Shown here piece by piece: positions 30,433 to 39,618 of a DNA stretch of 64,000 nt (its first letter is position 1; every line of letters begins with the position of its first letter). The notes below the pieces were generated by a model. The model was not told the origin of the DNA. It saw nothing but the letters and a program-made list of their open reading frames with translations, and ran no database searches. A program made the position numbers and the translations under genes. Source of the stretch: Chitinophagaceae bacterium (GTDB lineage: Bacteria; Bacteroidota; Bacteroidia; Chitinophagales; Chitinophagaceae); the NCBI GenBank assembly GCA_024707305.1, contig JANPZZ010000026.1:1-64000 (forward strand). Direction: 5' to 3'.

Positions 30433-31311
30433 ATGTTTACGCCGACTCTGTATGTTGTGAAAATTCTAAAAATTACCGGTTTAGGGATTGTTTCCATCTG
30501 CGCGATACTGGCCTGCGGAAGGGTACAACAAAGTCCGGAACAATGGAACGAAGAAGTGGATTTGGGCGTGGAAAGAGCTGCGAATCCAGATAGCATAAAA
30601 ACGATTCACTTGTTTGTTGCATTATGCGACAATAAATACCAGGGAATTGTTCCGGTTTCTCAAGCAATAGGTAACGGACAGAATCCACATACAAACTTAT
30701 ATTGGGGAGCAGGTTATGGCGTAAGAACATTCTTTTCGAAAAGTGCCGAATGGCGTTTGCTGAAGCGTAGTACCATTGCTAACGAAGAAATGGAGAATGC
30801 GAAAATTCTGGAAACGCTTGTCTTCCGACACAAATCAAAGCCGGTTTATTTACTTGCTCACGCTTACAACGGAAGACATATAAAAGAAGCAACAGTAGAT
30901 TTTATTGAAGCCACAAGTGGGCGATTTCATGCAGAAGAGAAGCTGCCTGATGGTCGCATATTGCAGTTTGGAGGACAATCCAATCTCTCGGCTTATATCG
31001 GCCACAATGGGCTGATGGATTTTAAGATCAATATGCTTCCGGCTGGCGATAGCTCCGTAACACGTGAGGCGATCATACTGGCTTGTTTTAGCAAACGGTA
31101 TTTTTCGCCCTATATGCAGCAGTCAAAAGCCAGTCCCATACTCTGGACAACGCATTTGATGGCTCCTGAAGCATATGTGATTCACGATGCTCTCTCAAAG
31201 TGGTGTTTAGGAAAATCAACCGAAGAAATAAGAACGGCGGCCGCCTCTGCCTACGCCAAATACCAAAAATGCGGCGTGAATGCTGCGCGGCGACTACTAG
31301 TTGCAGAGTGA
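30433..31311 (+). CDS. Putative lipoprotein of unknown function, possibly caspase-like fold
   Basis: 292 residues. The N-terminus (ILKITGLGIVSICAILAC) ends in Cys28 and looks like a lipoprotein signal, though ILAC is not an ideal lipobox. The mature part starts with a hydrophobic strand followed by CDNKYQGIVPV and a conserved-looking NLYWGAGYGVRTFF. Later strands carry LSAYIGHNGLMDF (His191) and AIILACFSKRYF (Cys218). A strand-His-Gly/strand-Ala-Cys arrangement is typical of clan CD (caspase/CHAT) peptidases, so a His-Cys dyad is possible, but this is inference. It stands alone between two octamer repeat elements. Confidence 0.6.
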   Translation: MFTPTLYVVKILKITGLGIVSICAILACGRVQQSPEQWNEEVDLGVERAANPDSIKTIHLFVALCDNKYQGIVPVSQAIGNGQNPHTNLYWGAGYGVRTFFSKSAEWRLLKRSTIANEEMENAKILETLVFRHKSKPVYLLAHAYNGRHIKEATVDFIEATSGRFHAEEKLPDGRILQFGGQSNLSAYIGHNGLMDFKINMLPAGDSSVTREAIILACFSKRYFSPYMQQSKASPILWTTHLMAPEAYVIHDALSKWCLGKSTEEIRTAAASAYAKYQKCGVNAARRLLVAE

Positions 31312-31314
31312 GAA

Positions 31315-31493
31315 AGGTGCCTAATATGACAATGTGGAATAGGAAGATATGTAAGTGTATAATGTAGAAATTTGTGATTCATTAAAAATAAAAAGCATCT
31401 CTTAAATCTCTTCATTGTCATATTTCCACATTGCCGTATTATCACATTCTGCCCGCACTTGAATCGCACCTCCATTTCCACATTTCCTCATTG
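31315..31493 (+). repeat. Inverted-octamer element, copy 3
   Basis: Fills the gap between the convergent genes ending at 31311 and 31496. Bases 31324-31476 match 11115-11269 with about six differences, including the AT-rich centre and the tail TATTATCACATTCTGCCC. It ends in CATTTCC units. Confidence 0.85.
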
Positions 31494-31495
31494 AT

Positions 31496-33049
31496 CTAGA
31501 ACAGCTTTTTCCTTCTCCCTCCCAATCCCAGCGCTCCGAGGAGGGAGCGAATAATAGTGTTGCCTGCCGTGCGGGTCATGCTTTTTACAACAGGATCTTC
31601 GAAAACACTTTTTCTTTTGCTGGTGCACGCTTTGTGGTTTTGGATTCTTCTTTCGCACGTTCCTTTTCTTCTTTTTCTTTTGCAGTACGTTCCGCTGCTT
31701 CTTCCAATTTTTTCCGTCAGGATCTCGTGGGCACTTTTATTATCAATCACCTCATTGTATTTCGCAGCAATTTTTGATTGCGCCACCAGGTTATCAATCT
31801 CCGATGCTGTTAAAATATCCATACGACTTCTGGGCGAACAAAGCAGACAGTGTACCAGGGGTGTTGGAATGCCTTTCTCGTTTAGCGCCGTTATGAGTGC
31901 TTCGCCAATACCGATTTGCGTTAGCAATTCATCGGTCTTATAAAAATTTGTTTCAGGATAGTTCTCTGCTGTTTGTTTAATCACTTTGCGATCTGCAGCG
32001 GTGAATGCACGGAGTGCATGTTGTACTTTCAAACCCAGTTGACCCAGCACTGCAGCCGGTACATCCATTGGGTTTTGTGTACAGAAATAAATGCCAATGC
32101 CTTTTGATCGGATGAGTTTGATGATGGTTTCAATTTGTTGCAACAATGCACTGCTCGCTTCCTGGAAGATCAAATGCGCTTCATCAATAAACAAAACGAG
32201 CTTTGGTTTTTCCAGATCACCCTCTTCGGGACTTACCGCATACAATTCGGCCAGCAATTGCAACATAAACGTTGAAAATAGCTTGGGACGGTCCTGCAAA
32301 TCGGTAACACGTACAATGGAAATCATACCCCGTCCATCAGGCGCGATTCGCATCAAATCATCTACTTCAAAACTGCGCTCTCCAAAAAACAGGTCAGCGC
32401 CCTGTTGTTGAAGTTCGATCACTTTACGGAGAATAGTACCCGTAGAAGTGGTGGAAATTTTTCCGTAGGTTTTTTCCAGCTCAGCTTTTCCTTCATCACT
32501 CACGTATTGCAACACTTTGATAAAATCCTTCAGGTCGAGCAGAGGCAGCTTATTATCGTCGCAATATTTAAAAATCATTGCTACGAGGCCACCCTGGGTA
32601 TCGTTTAACCCAAGAATTTTTGAGAGCAATACGGGTCCAAATTCGCTGATGGTAGCACGCAGGCGCGCACCTTTTTCCTGACTCAGTGTAAGCAGTTCTA
32701 CAGGATAGGCAGAAGGCGTGTATTCAATTTCCAGTTTTTGATAGCGTTCAACGATCTTGTCGTTTACAGCACCAGGTGCTGCGAGGCCGCTTAAGTCGCC
32801 TTTAATGTCCATGAGTAAAACGGGTACACTGGCATCACTCAGGGCCTCGGCGAGTACCTGCAGTGTTTTCGTTTTTCCTGTACCAGTGGCACCTGCAATC
32901 AGGCCGTGGCGGTTCATGGTGCGCAGGGGAATGCTGATGGGCGTTCCCACTACAGGCTGGCCATCCAGGATGGCTGTACCCACACGAATGGATTCGCCTT
33001 TAAACTGGTAACCGGAAAGGACCGCGGCTTTAAATTGATCGATGCTCAT
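31496..33049 (-). CDS. HerA/DUF853-like ATPase (YjgR type), with a short out-of-frame stretch
   Basis: 517 residues. Walker A is IAGATGTGKTKTLQ and Walker B is KLVLFIDEAHLIF; the YFCTQNPMDVPAAVLGQLG segment is typical of DUF853/HerA-like ATPases. The role of this family in DNA translocation is not settled. Near the C-terminus, between T runs 31609-31613 and 31708-31713, the stored frame reads Arg/Cys-rich nonsense. The +1 frame reads IEEAAERTAKEKEEKERAKE, the charged helix expected there. Two compensating single-base errors therefore hide a local frameshift of about 34 codons. The end SVFEDPVVKSMTRTAG is back in frame. Confidence 0.85.
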   Translation of the reverse strand: MSIDQFKAAVLSGYQFKGESIRVGTAILDGQPVVGTPISIPLRTMNRHGLIAGATGTGKTKTLQVLAEALSDASVPVLLMDIKGDLSGLAAPGAVNDKIVERYQKLEIEYTPSAYPVELLTLSQEKGARLRATISEFGPVLLSKILGLNDTQGGLVAMIFKYCDDNKLPLLDLKDFIKVLQYVSDEGKAELEKTYGKISTTSTGTILRKVIELQQQGADLFFGERSFEVDDLMRIAPDGRGMISIVRVTDLQDRPKLFSTFMLQLLAELYAVSPEEGDLEKPKLVLFIDEAHLIFQEASSALLQQIETIIKLIRSKGIGIYFCTQNPMDVPAAVLGQLGLKVQHALRAFTAADRKVIKQTAENYPETNFYKTDELLTQIGIGEALITALNEKGIPTPLVHCLLCSPRSRMDILTASEIDNLVAQSKIAAKYNEVIDNKSAHEILTEKIGRSSGTYCKRKRRKGTCERRIQNHKACTSKRKSVFEDPVVKSMTRTAGNTIIRSLLGALGLGGRRKKLF

Positions 33050-33153
33050 GGAAAAGTATTTTGAAAAAGTTTGTGTTTAAGATTCGAGCCTTTGAAATAC
33101 AATGAAAGATAGGCGTTTTTGAGATTGATTGGGGCTATAACGAAGCAATCTGA

Positions 33154-33531
33154 CTACAGGTCTTCTTCGCGTTCAATCATCAAAACTGCACCCTGTGGAA
33201 CGATAAAATATTTCTCGTTTTCATACATCACTTCCGTAGCACCACTCAGCAGGAATATCGCAAGATCGCCTTCACGCGCCTGCAATGGCACATATTTTAT
33301 CTTCTCTTCCTCGGTTTTCCAGGGTTCTTCTTCTACGGGCATGGGAATTGCATACCCCGGACCCGCTTTAATCACGTAGCCTTGTTGCACTTTCTCTTTT
33401 TCCTGTACGCCGGGAGGCAGGTAAAGCCCGCTGGCGGTTTGTTCATTGGGCTTGCTGGGTTTGATCAGGAGGCGGTCGCCAATCACAATTAATTTCTTCA
33501 ATCGGTTGTCGGGAGTAATATGCAGCGCCAT
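33154..33531 (-). CDS. GroES-like co-chaperonin family protein
   Basis: 125 residues of the chaperonin-10 fold. The N-terminal strands read LKKLIVIGDRLLIKP, the mobile-loop region NEQTASGLYLPPGVQEKEKV, and the end YFIVPQGAVLMIERE. It is longer than classical GroES (about 97) through an insertion PMPVEEEPWKTEEEKIKYVP. No groEL is adjacent. It may be a paralogue rather than the main co-chaperonin, so no symbol is given. Confidence 0.82.
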   Translation of the reverse strand: MALHITPDNRLKKLIVIGDRLLIKPSKPNEQTASGLYLPPGVQEKEKVQQGYVIKAGPGYAIPMPVEEEPWKTEEEKIKYVPLQAREGDLAIFLLSGATEVMYENEKYFIVPQGAVLMIEREEDL

Positions 33532-33682
33532 TTATTTGAATTTTGACGGCAAAATTAACAATCGGTACGAAAATGGCAGCTCAAAGCTGTTCTTAACAAA
33601 ATATTATCCGCCGGGCCAAATGTTTGGCAAATGATTTACTTTTATTTGTCATCTGATAGGATATGATTTAAACTATACAAAC

Positions 33683-34381
33683 ATGGAAAGCAAAAACCCA
33701 AAGATCTTGTTGTGCGAGGATGATCCGAATCTCGGAAGTGTATTGAAGAATTACCTGGAGCTGAATGATTATGATGTAACACTGGAGCGCGACGGCCGTC
33801 TGGGCCTGGCTGCCTTCCAGCGTGAAAAGTTCGAACTGTGCCTGCTCGATGTGATGATGCCAAATATGGACGGCTTTACCCTGGCCGAAGAAATCCGCGA
33901 TGTAGATCCGGATATTCCCCTCTTCTTCCTGAGTGCAAAAACAATGAAGGAAGATATCATTCAGGGTTACAAACTCGGCGCTGACGATTATATCACCAAA
34001 CCTTTCGATAGCGAAGTATTGCTGCTGAAAATCCGCGCCATCCTGAAGCGTAATGAAGAAATTAACAAGGAAACCGAGAATAAAGAATTCGACCTTTCAA
34101 CCTATCACTTCAACCCAAAGCTGCGCCAGCTGACGCATAATGGCGTAACGCAGACGCTGTCGCCTAAGGAAAACGAGCTGCTGAAGATGCTGGCAGAACA
34201 CCTGAACGACCTGTTGCCACGCGACCAGGCACTGAAGAAAATCTGGGGTAGCGATACTTATTTCAACGGCCGAAGTATGGACGTATACATTGCCAAACTG
34301 CGTAAATACCTGAAAGATGATCCTAAAATCGAGATCGTGAATATCCATGGAAATGGATTCAGACTGGTAGTTCAGCAATAA
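33683..34381 (+). CDS. OmpR/PhoB-family response regulator
   Basis: 232 residues. The receiver domain has the acidic pocket LLCEDDPN, the phospho-acceptor Asp in CLLDVMMPNMDG, the Thr/Ser-type switch FLSAKT and Lys in DDYITKPF. The C-terminal winged-helix DNA-binding domain contains LSPKENELLKML and MDVYIAKLRKYLK. No sensor kinase is adjacent, so this is an orphan in the window. It resembles the RprY type of Bacteroidota in length and motifs, but target genes cannot be inferred. Confidence 0.92.
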   Translation: MESKNPKILLCEDDPNLGSVLKNYLELNDYDVTLERDGRLGLAAFQREKFELCLLDVMMPNMDGFTLAEEIRDVDPDIPLFFLSAKTMKEDIIQGYKLGADDYITKPFDSEVLLLKIRAILKRNEEINKETENKEFDLSTYHFNPKLRQLTHNGVTQTLSPKENELLKMLAEHLNDLLPRDQALKKIWGSDTYFNGRSMDVYIAKLRKYLKDDPKIEIVNIHGNGFRLVVQQ

Positions 34382-34408
34382 TGAAAAGAATCTAACAAGT
34401 TTGATAAC

Positions 34409-34441
34409 AGAAAACCTGCAGCATGCTGCAGGTTTTCTGTT
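34409..34441. terminator. Bidirectional terminator
   Basis: ACAGAAAACCTGCAGCA / TGCTGCAGGTTTTCTGT is a perfect palindrome between the convergent response-regulator and recQ genes. Confidence 0.88.
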
Positions 34442-34468
34442 TATATCGTTTTTAAAAAAATGAAAGGA

Positions 34469-36430
34469 TTAAACTGAAAGTTTTCCCGCCTCATTGATGC
34501 GTATCTTCTGTTCCGACTGCAAATGATCCATTACGTTCCACGCTTTTTCACGACCAAATTTTTCCAGTGAGTCCAGCAATTCTTTTGCGGGAAGTGGTTG
34601 TTGTTGCAGCTTTGTGATTACCGCCTGTTTTATTTCGTTGAATTCCTTTTCATCAATCTTTATATTCTTTTTCTGAATACAATTATCACAAATGCCACAA
34701 GGGGCGGTGTTTTTATCTCCAAAAATAGGAAGCGGTAACCTGGCTGCGACAGATCAGTTTTTCTTCAGTGTATTCAATCATTTTCGCAATACGCAAACGG
34801 AATCGCTCTTTACGTTCGAGGTAAGCATCCATTTTGAAATGCATTTCGTTTGCGGGCACACGCGAGCGATGGAGGTACACTTGCGGATCATCGCTCCTGG
34901 GTTCATAATTCACCAGTCGCGATTGATGTAACCTGATGAGATCGCTTTTTACTTTGTCTTCATCCTGACGAAGTAAATAAGCGAGCGTTGATTCAGAAAT
35001 AAAACAGGTTTGATCAAAAATGCCTTCATAAGCACGGAGCAGGGTTTTGATCAGCGGCTCCAGTGCGGGATGGTCGCTTTCAAACTGGTACAGGAATGCT
35101 TTGGTACAGTTAAAAGACAATTTCGAGGGAGCAAACACCTGTTCATTCACTGTTAGCCACCCATCCTGTTCCAGTGCCTGCACGGCATGTAAGGTCTGTA
35201 TCGGTTCCAGTTTGAACTTTTGAACAAAATCCCGGATTTCGAACCTGAAATATTCACCAATGCCGCCACCTGCCGGGACCTGCAGGTAATTGTAGAGCGC
35301 CTGGTAAGTTTCGCGAATAACCTCAAGTGGAGGAAAACGGATCTCTGTTTTCTGATGCAATGCTTCGAGCTCGCCGGGTTGGGTAAGAAGAATTGCATAA
35401 GATTTTTTTGCCATCCCTTCCCGCGCGGCCAGCTTCCTGATAATAGTTTTCAAGACAATCGGGAACGTCTGCATGAATAACCACACGCACATCGGGTTTG
35501 TCGATACCCATGCCAAACGCATTAGTGCAAACAATCACACGGATTTTATCCTGAATCCATTCTTCCTGTTTCCGCGCGCGTTCTTCCTGTTTTAATCCGG
35601 CGTGATAATAATCGGCCTGTATATGATGAAGTTGAAGAAGATCGCTGATCTCTTTTGTGCGTCTACGACTTTTACAATAAACAATACCTGTACCGGGAAC
35701 TTTCTTTAAGATGTCGACAATCTTCGGGATTTTCACATCTACTTCCAACACGCTATATGATAGATTGGGTCGTAAGAATGACTGACGAAAAATTTTCCAT
35801 TCCTCTTTTTTGCCTGGCCGTCTTCGTAGTAACTGGTGTTAAACGAAGGCAGATATCTTCCTGTACATCTGGCGTAGCTGATGCTGTTAACGCCAATACT
35901 GGTACGCCGGGTAATTCTTTACGCAAGTCGGCAATGCGTAAATAGGGTGGACGGAAATCGTAACCCCATTGAGAGATACAGTGCGCTTCATCCACGGCGA
36001 TGAGCGAAATGCCGAGTCCGGGCAACCATTCTTTAAACAGGGAAGTTTCAAGCCGCTCAGGTGAAACATATAAAAACTTGCAATTGCTTTCTGATACCAC
36101 CTGGAAAGTGTTGATCACTTCTTTCCGGCTCATACCGGAGAAAATGGCATAGGCCGTAATATCGCGACGACGCAGGTTTTCCACCTGGTCTTTCATTAAT
36201 GCAATCAGTGGAGAGATAACGAGGCATACACCATCCATTGCCATTGCCGGCACCTGGTAACAAAGTGACTTACCGCCCCCGGTTGGCATCAGTGCAAGCG
36301 TATCTTTTCCCGACAGTACGGAATGAATAATATCTTCCTGCATCGGCCGAAACTGCGGATATCCCCAATACTTTTGGAGAATCTCAATGGGCGAGGGAGA
36401 AAGGGCGGTATGGTGGGGTTTGTTGTTCAA
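34469..36430 (-). CDS. recQ: ATP-dependent DNA helicase RecQ (three frameshifts)
   Basis: About 653 residues after repair. Helicase motifs: RPMQEDIIHSVLSG, Walker A ALMPTGGGKSLCYQVPA, DEAH box AVDEAHCISQWGYDFRP, motif VI GRAGRDG. The zinc-binding region is CRSQ...CGICDNC. Shifts lie in the T run 35806-35811 (repair gives EEWKIFRQSFLRPNL), the T run 35403-35409 (GRAGRDG then KSYAILLTQPGEL), and the A run 34721-34725 (repair gives SYFGDKNTAPCGICDNC). The gene then continues to 34469. RecQ unwinds recombination and fork intermediates. The start used is a TTG at 36430, only eight bases from a heptamer array, so the promoter must lie in or beyond the array. Confidence 0.9.
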
Positions 36431-36437
36431 TTTAAAT

Positions 36438-36550
36438 CGATGTCCGATGGCCGATGACCGATGTCCGATGACCGATGTCCGATGATCGATGGCCGATGAC
36501 CGATGTCCGATGATCGATGGCCGATGATCGATTGGATTCGATGATTGAGT
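36438..36550. repeat. CGATGNN heptamer array
   Basis: About fifteen heptamers CGATGTC / CGATGGC / CGATGAC / CGATGAT in direct tandem start eight bases upstream of the recQ start codon. The rest of the 322-base gap to 36752 (about 36551-36680) has no recognisable feature before the CGTTTGN array. Confidence 0.9.
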
Positions 36551-36680
36551 CTTATCGGGACATCTGGAAAACCGAAATCCTGAAGAAACCTTTGGTCATC
36601 GGAGTTTGGAAATCGCTCATCGAAACTACAGCATTAACCCATTTCTGCAGCGGGCATTTAAACGCTATCTGGTGTTTATT

Positions 36681-36760
36681 TCACGTTTGCCGTTTGACGT
36701 TTGCCGTTTGTCGTTTGCGGTTTGCCGTTTGTCGTTTGCCGTTTGCCGATTCTCACGCCT
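36681..36760. repeat. CGTTTGN heptamer array with TTCAC...CTCACGCCTC ends
   Basis: Nine heptamers CGTTTGC / CGTTTGA / CGTTTGT in tandem, bounded by TTTCACG on the left and CGATTCTCACGCCTCCC on the right. The right boundary contains the copA stop codon (36753-36755). Short relatives occur at 43681, 43877 and 59459. Confidence 0.88.
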
Positions 36761-38888
36761 CCCGCCGCACGATTCTCTTCACATTCAGCCTTCCCGAATT
36801 GATCGCCAGCACCACATCACTCAATCCCATTGCGATTGCTGCAAATGCAGGATGCAGGAAGCCGAGCGCTGCCACCGGAATAGCGGCAACATTATAAGCG
36901 AATGCCCAAAACAGGTTTTGTTTGATAGTAAGATAGGTATGCTTTCCTAATCCCAGTGCGAGTGGAAGTTGTTTCAACCCGCTATTCATCAAAACCACCT
37001 GTGCTGTTTGCATCGCCAGTTGCGAAGCATCACTCATAGAAATGCCGATGGTAGCTTTCGCGAGCGCAGGTGCATCGTTGATGCCATCTCCAATCATTAC
37101 CGTTGGCATTTCAGATGTTTTGTCGGCAATGATCTGCAATTTTTCTTCCGGGCTTTTCTCTGCAATCACTTCATCAATTCCTAACTCAGCAGCCAGCGCA
37201 TCAACTTTTGATTTGCGATCGCCACTCAGAATTACAGTATGTATCCCCTGTGAATGCAGGTAACTGATCACGGCTTTTGCTTCCGGCCTGATTTCATCCT
37301 GCAGGTCAACCCAGCCAATACACAAACCATCGCGCAGTACGTAGATGTTGTGTACAACATCGTCTGATTTTTCTTTTAATAATTTAAATGAACCTGCCTG
37401 AAACACCTGTCCCTCAGCATTTGTTGCCTGCATGCCCAGGCCTTTCAGTTCTTCAATCTTTTTCCAACGAACTTCATTATTCGTTTTCCATTCTTTGGAA
37501 AATGCACGTGCCAGTGGATGTACCGAATATTTTTCCAGTGAATAAACAATGCGTTTAAACTCTTCGTCGCTGATCCCTGCATCCAGAATTTTGTAATTAC
37601 CCACCTGGAACTGACCTGTAGTAAGTGTTCCTGTTTTATCGAATACAGCCTGACGAATGTCTTTGAACAGTTCAAGACTTTTTGCATTGCGGAAGAGAAT
37701 ACCATTTCGTGCAGCGCGGCCCAGGCCAACAGCGATGGCTGCAGGTGTAGCAATACCCATTGCGCAGGGACAGGCAATTACCAGTACGGCAATCGCACGC
37801 ATGAGCGAAGGTTCCACCTGGCCTAACACAATCCAGTTGATGATAAATGTGATTGCTGCAATGGCGAGTACCACCGGAACAAAGATGGCACTGATGCGAT
37901 CGGCGAGTTGCTGCACCGGGGGCTTTTCGCCCTGTGCCTGCTTCACCATATTGATGATGCCCGAAAGAACAGTATCATTTCCCGCTGCCGTTACATACGC
38001 TTTCACATTACCCGTTACAATCACACTGCCACCAATGAGATGATCTTTTTTGGTTCGGCTAACTGGCAGGCTTTCACCTGTAAGAATTGATTCATTCACT
38101 TCCACTTCGCCTGATAAAATCTTACAGTCTGCAGGCACCTGTTCACCCGTACGAATCAGGAGCAGGTCGCCGCTTCTCAACTGACTGCTTTCTACTTCAA
38201 AAACCTGTTCCTGGTGCTGGTCGTCGTAAGCAATCATATTTGCCATTACCGATTGCGACTTCACCAGCTTATCCAAAGCTTTCTGTGTGGAAGCCACGGA
38301 AGTATCTTCCATATAATTTCCCAGAAACACAAGCGTGATAATCGTAGCGGTTGTTTCATAGAACAAATACAGATCAGGCTGTCCGATAATGCTGCCATAG
38401 AGACTGTAAATAAATGCTGCCGTTGCTCCAATAGCAATCAGCACATTCATATTGGGAATACGGTTGCGTAAACTTTTCCAGGCGCTGGGTCCAAAGAATC
38501 CCATACCCACAATAAAAACCGGAAGTGTAAGTGCCAGCTGTACCCAATGATTCATGAGCCAGTGCAGGTGAAGACCGGGAATCATATGCAGCCATAATAC
38601 CGCTGTAAAAGGCAAACAAAACCAGAAACGCTGGAGGTGGCTGTTGAGAAAAGCTTTTTTGGGTGGGGGAGCGGCCAGGCGATTGTCTTTAGACACGGTA
38701 TATCCCAGGCCCTCGATGCCTTCTGCAAGTTTTTCAGTTGGTTTCTGTGCCGCATGATCAAAACTCACATCACCGGTCGCGAAATTGACTTTCACGTCCT
38801 TCATGCCCTGGTTTTCCAGGTATTTCCGAATGGTAAGTGCGCAGTTATTGCAATCCATGCCACCTACTTTCCATTGTACTTTTTCCAT
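36753..38888 (-). CDS. copA: Copper-type heavy-metal translocating P-type ATPase
   Basis: 711 residues, intact. One N-terminal HMA domain with metal-binding GGMDCNNCALTIRKYL. Membrane segments include the ion-path CPC motif (VLVIACPCAMGIATP), which indicates Cu(I)/Ag(I). The P domain has FDKTGTLTTGQF, the N domain YSVHPLARAF, and the hinge MIGDGINDAPALAKA. The family pumps monovalent copper out of the cytoplasm for detoxification or cuproprotein loading. The stop codon lies in a CGTTTGN repeat boundary. No chaperone or copper regulator is adjacent. Confidence 0.93.
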   Translation of the reverse strand: MEKVQWKVGGMDCNNCALTIRKYLENQGMKDVKVNFATGDVSFDHAAQKPTEKLAEGIEGLGYTVSKDNRLAAPPPKKAFLNSHLQRFWFCLPFTAVLWLHMIPGLHLHWLMNHWVQLALTLPVFIVGMGFFGPSAWKSLRNRIPNMNVLIAIGATAAFIYSLYGSIIGQPDLYLFYETTATIITLVFLGNYMEDTSVASTQKALDKLVKSQSVMANMIAYDDQHQEQVFEVESSQLRSGDLLLIRTGEQVPADCKILSGEVEVNESILTGESLPVSRTKKDHLIGGSVIVTGNVKAYVTAAGNDTVLSGIINMVKQAQGEKPPVQQLADRISAIFVPVVLAIAAITFIINWIVLGQVEPSLMRAIAVLVIACPCAMGIATPAAIAVGLGRAARNGILFRNAKSLELFKDIRQAVFDKTGTLTTGQFQVGNYKILDAGISDEEFKRIVYSLEKYSVHPLARAFSKEWKTNNEVRWKKIEELKGLGMQATNAEGQVFQAGSFKLLKEKSDDVVHNIYVLRDGLCIGWVDLQDEIRPEAKAVISYLHSQGIHTVILSGDRKSKVDALAAELGIDEVIAEKSPEEKLQIIADKTSEMPTVMIGDGINDAPALAKATIGISMSDASQLAMQTAQVVLMNSGLKQLPLALGLGKHTYLTIKQNLFWAFAYNVAAIPVAALGFLHPAFAAIAMGLSDVVLAINSGRLNVKRIVRREA

Positions 38889-39136
38889 AGTATACCTTAT
38901 ATAACAATTAAGATGGAAGCGGGTTTAAAGGGGTGAAAAACGCGTAGCGAAGTGTTTATTGCTTACAATTCACCACTTTATACACGATTCTTTCCGGATA
39001 AGGCAAGCAAGGATACAAAGGTAGATTATGTACTTTTGGGATTTGAGTAAGCTGGCGATTGTTTTTGCTTCATGGATGCAAATTCAATAGCAGTGGACGA
39101 AATTTTTATTACGAATCCGTTTGCTCAGGAAAAATA

Positions 39137-39577
39137 ATGACGAAAATTATAGACCGCATGGTTTTCAAACTCGCCGACCTTCCTGCTGTTGCAGCTTCTT
39201 TCTGGAAAGAATACGGAGCACATAAAGTTTTGGCTTTTCATGCGGAAATGGGCGTGGGCAAAACCACCTTTATTCATGCACTTTGCGATGCCCTGGGGGT
39301 AAAGGACGCGGTGGGCAGCCCTACTTTTTCCATTATTAATGAATACAATGGAAATCTCGATGGAAAGCCTGTAACAGTCTATCATATGGACCTTTACCGC
39401 CTTCGCGATGAGGAGGAAGCCGCACGAGCGGGCGTGGAAGATGCGCTGTATAGCGGCGATATCTGCCTGGTGGAATGGCCCGAGAAAGCGCCTGCACTTT
39501 TCCCTCCCGATACCATTCATGTGTATTTAAAGCTGCTGGAGACTGGCGAACGAAAGCTGCAAATCAACGGGAAATGA
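39137..39577 (+). CDS. tsaE: tRNA threonylcarbamoyladenosine biosynthesis ATPase TsaE
   Basis: 146 residues from the ATG at 39137; an in-frame extension to 39059 lacks homology. Walker A is AEMGVGKTTFIHAL, with VGSPTFSIINEY and the Walker-B-like VYHMDLYRLRDEEEA. The C-terminal VEWPEKAPALFPPD is typical. TsaE is the ATPase that, with TsaB and TsaD, adds threonylcarbamoyl to A37 of ANN-decoding tRNAs. The alanine dehydrogenase gene follows 41 bases later with its own candidate promoter. Confidence 0.93.
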   Translation: MTKIIDRMVFKLADLPAVAASFWKEYGAHKVLAFHAEMGVGKTTFIHALCDALGVKDAVGSPTFSIINEYNGNLDGKPVTVYHMDLYRLRDEEEAARAGVEDALYSGDICLVEWPEKAPALFPPDTIHVYLKLLETGERKLQINGK

Positions 39578-39578
39578 T

Positions 39579-39586
39579 TATTTTTG
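39579..39586 (+). promoter_or_regulatory. Candidate -7 box for alanine dehydrogenase
   Basis: TATTTTTG fits TAnnTTTG, 32 bases before the ATG at 39619 and just after the tsaE stop. No clear -33 element. Confidence 0.4.
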
Positions 39587-39618
39587 AGGTCTGTTGATAC
39601 CAGCAGCAAAACCAACTC

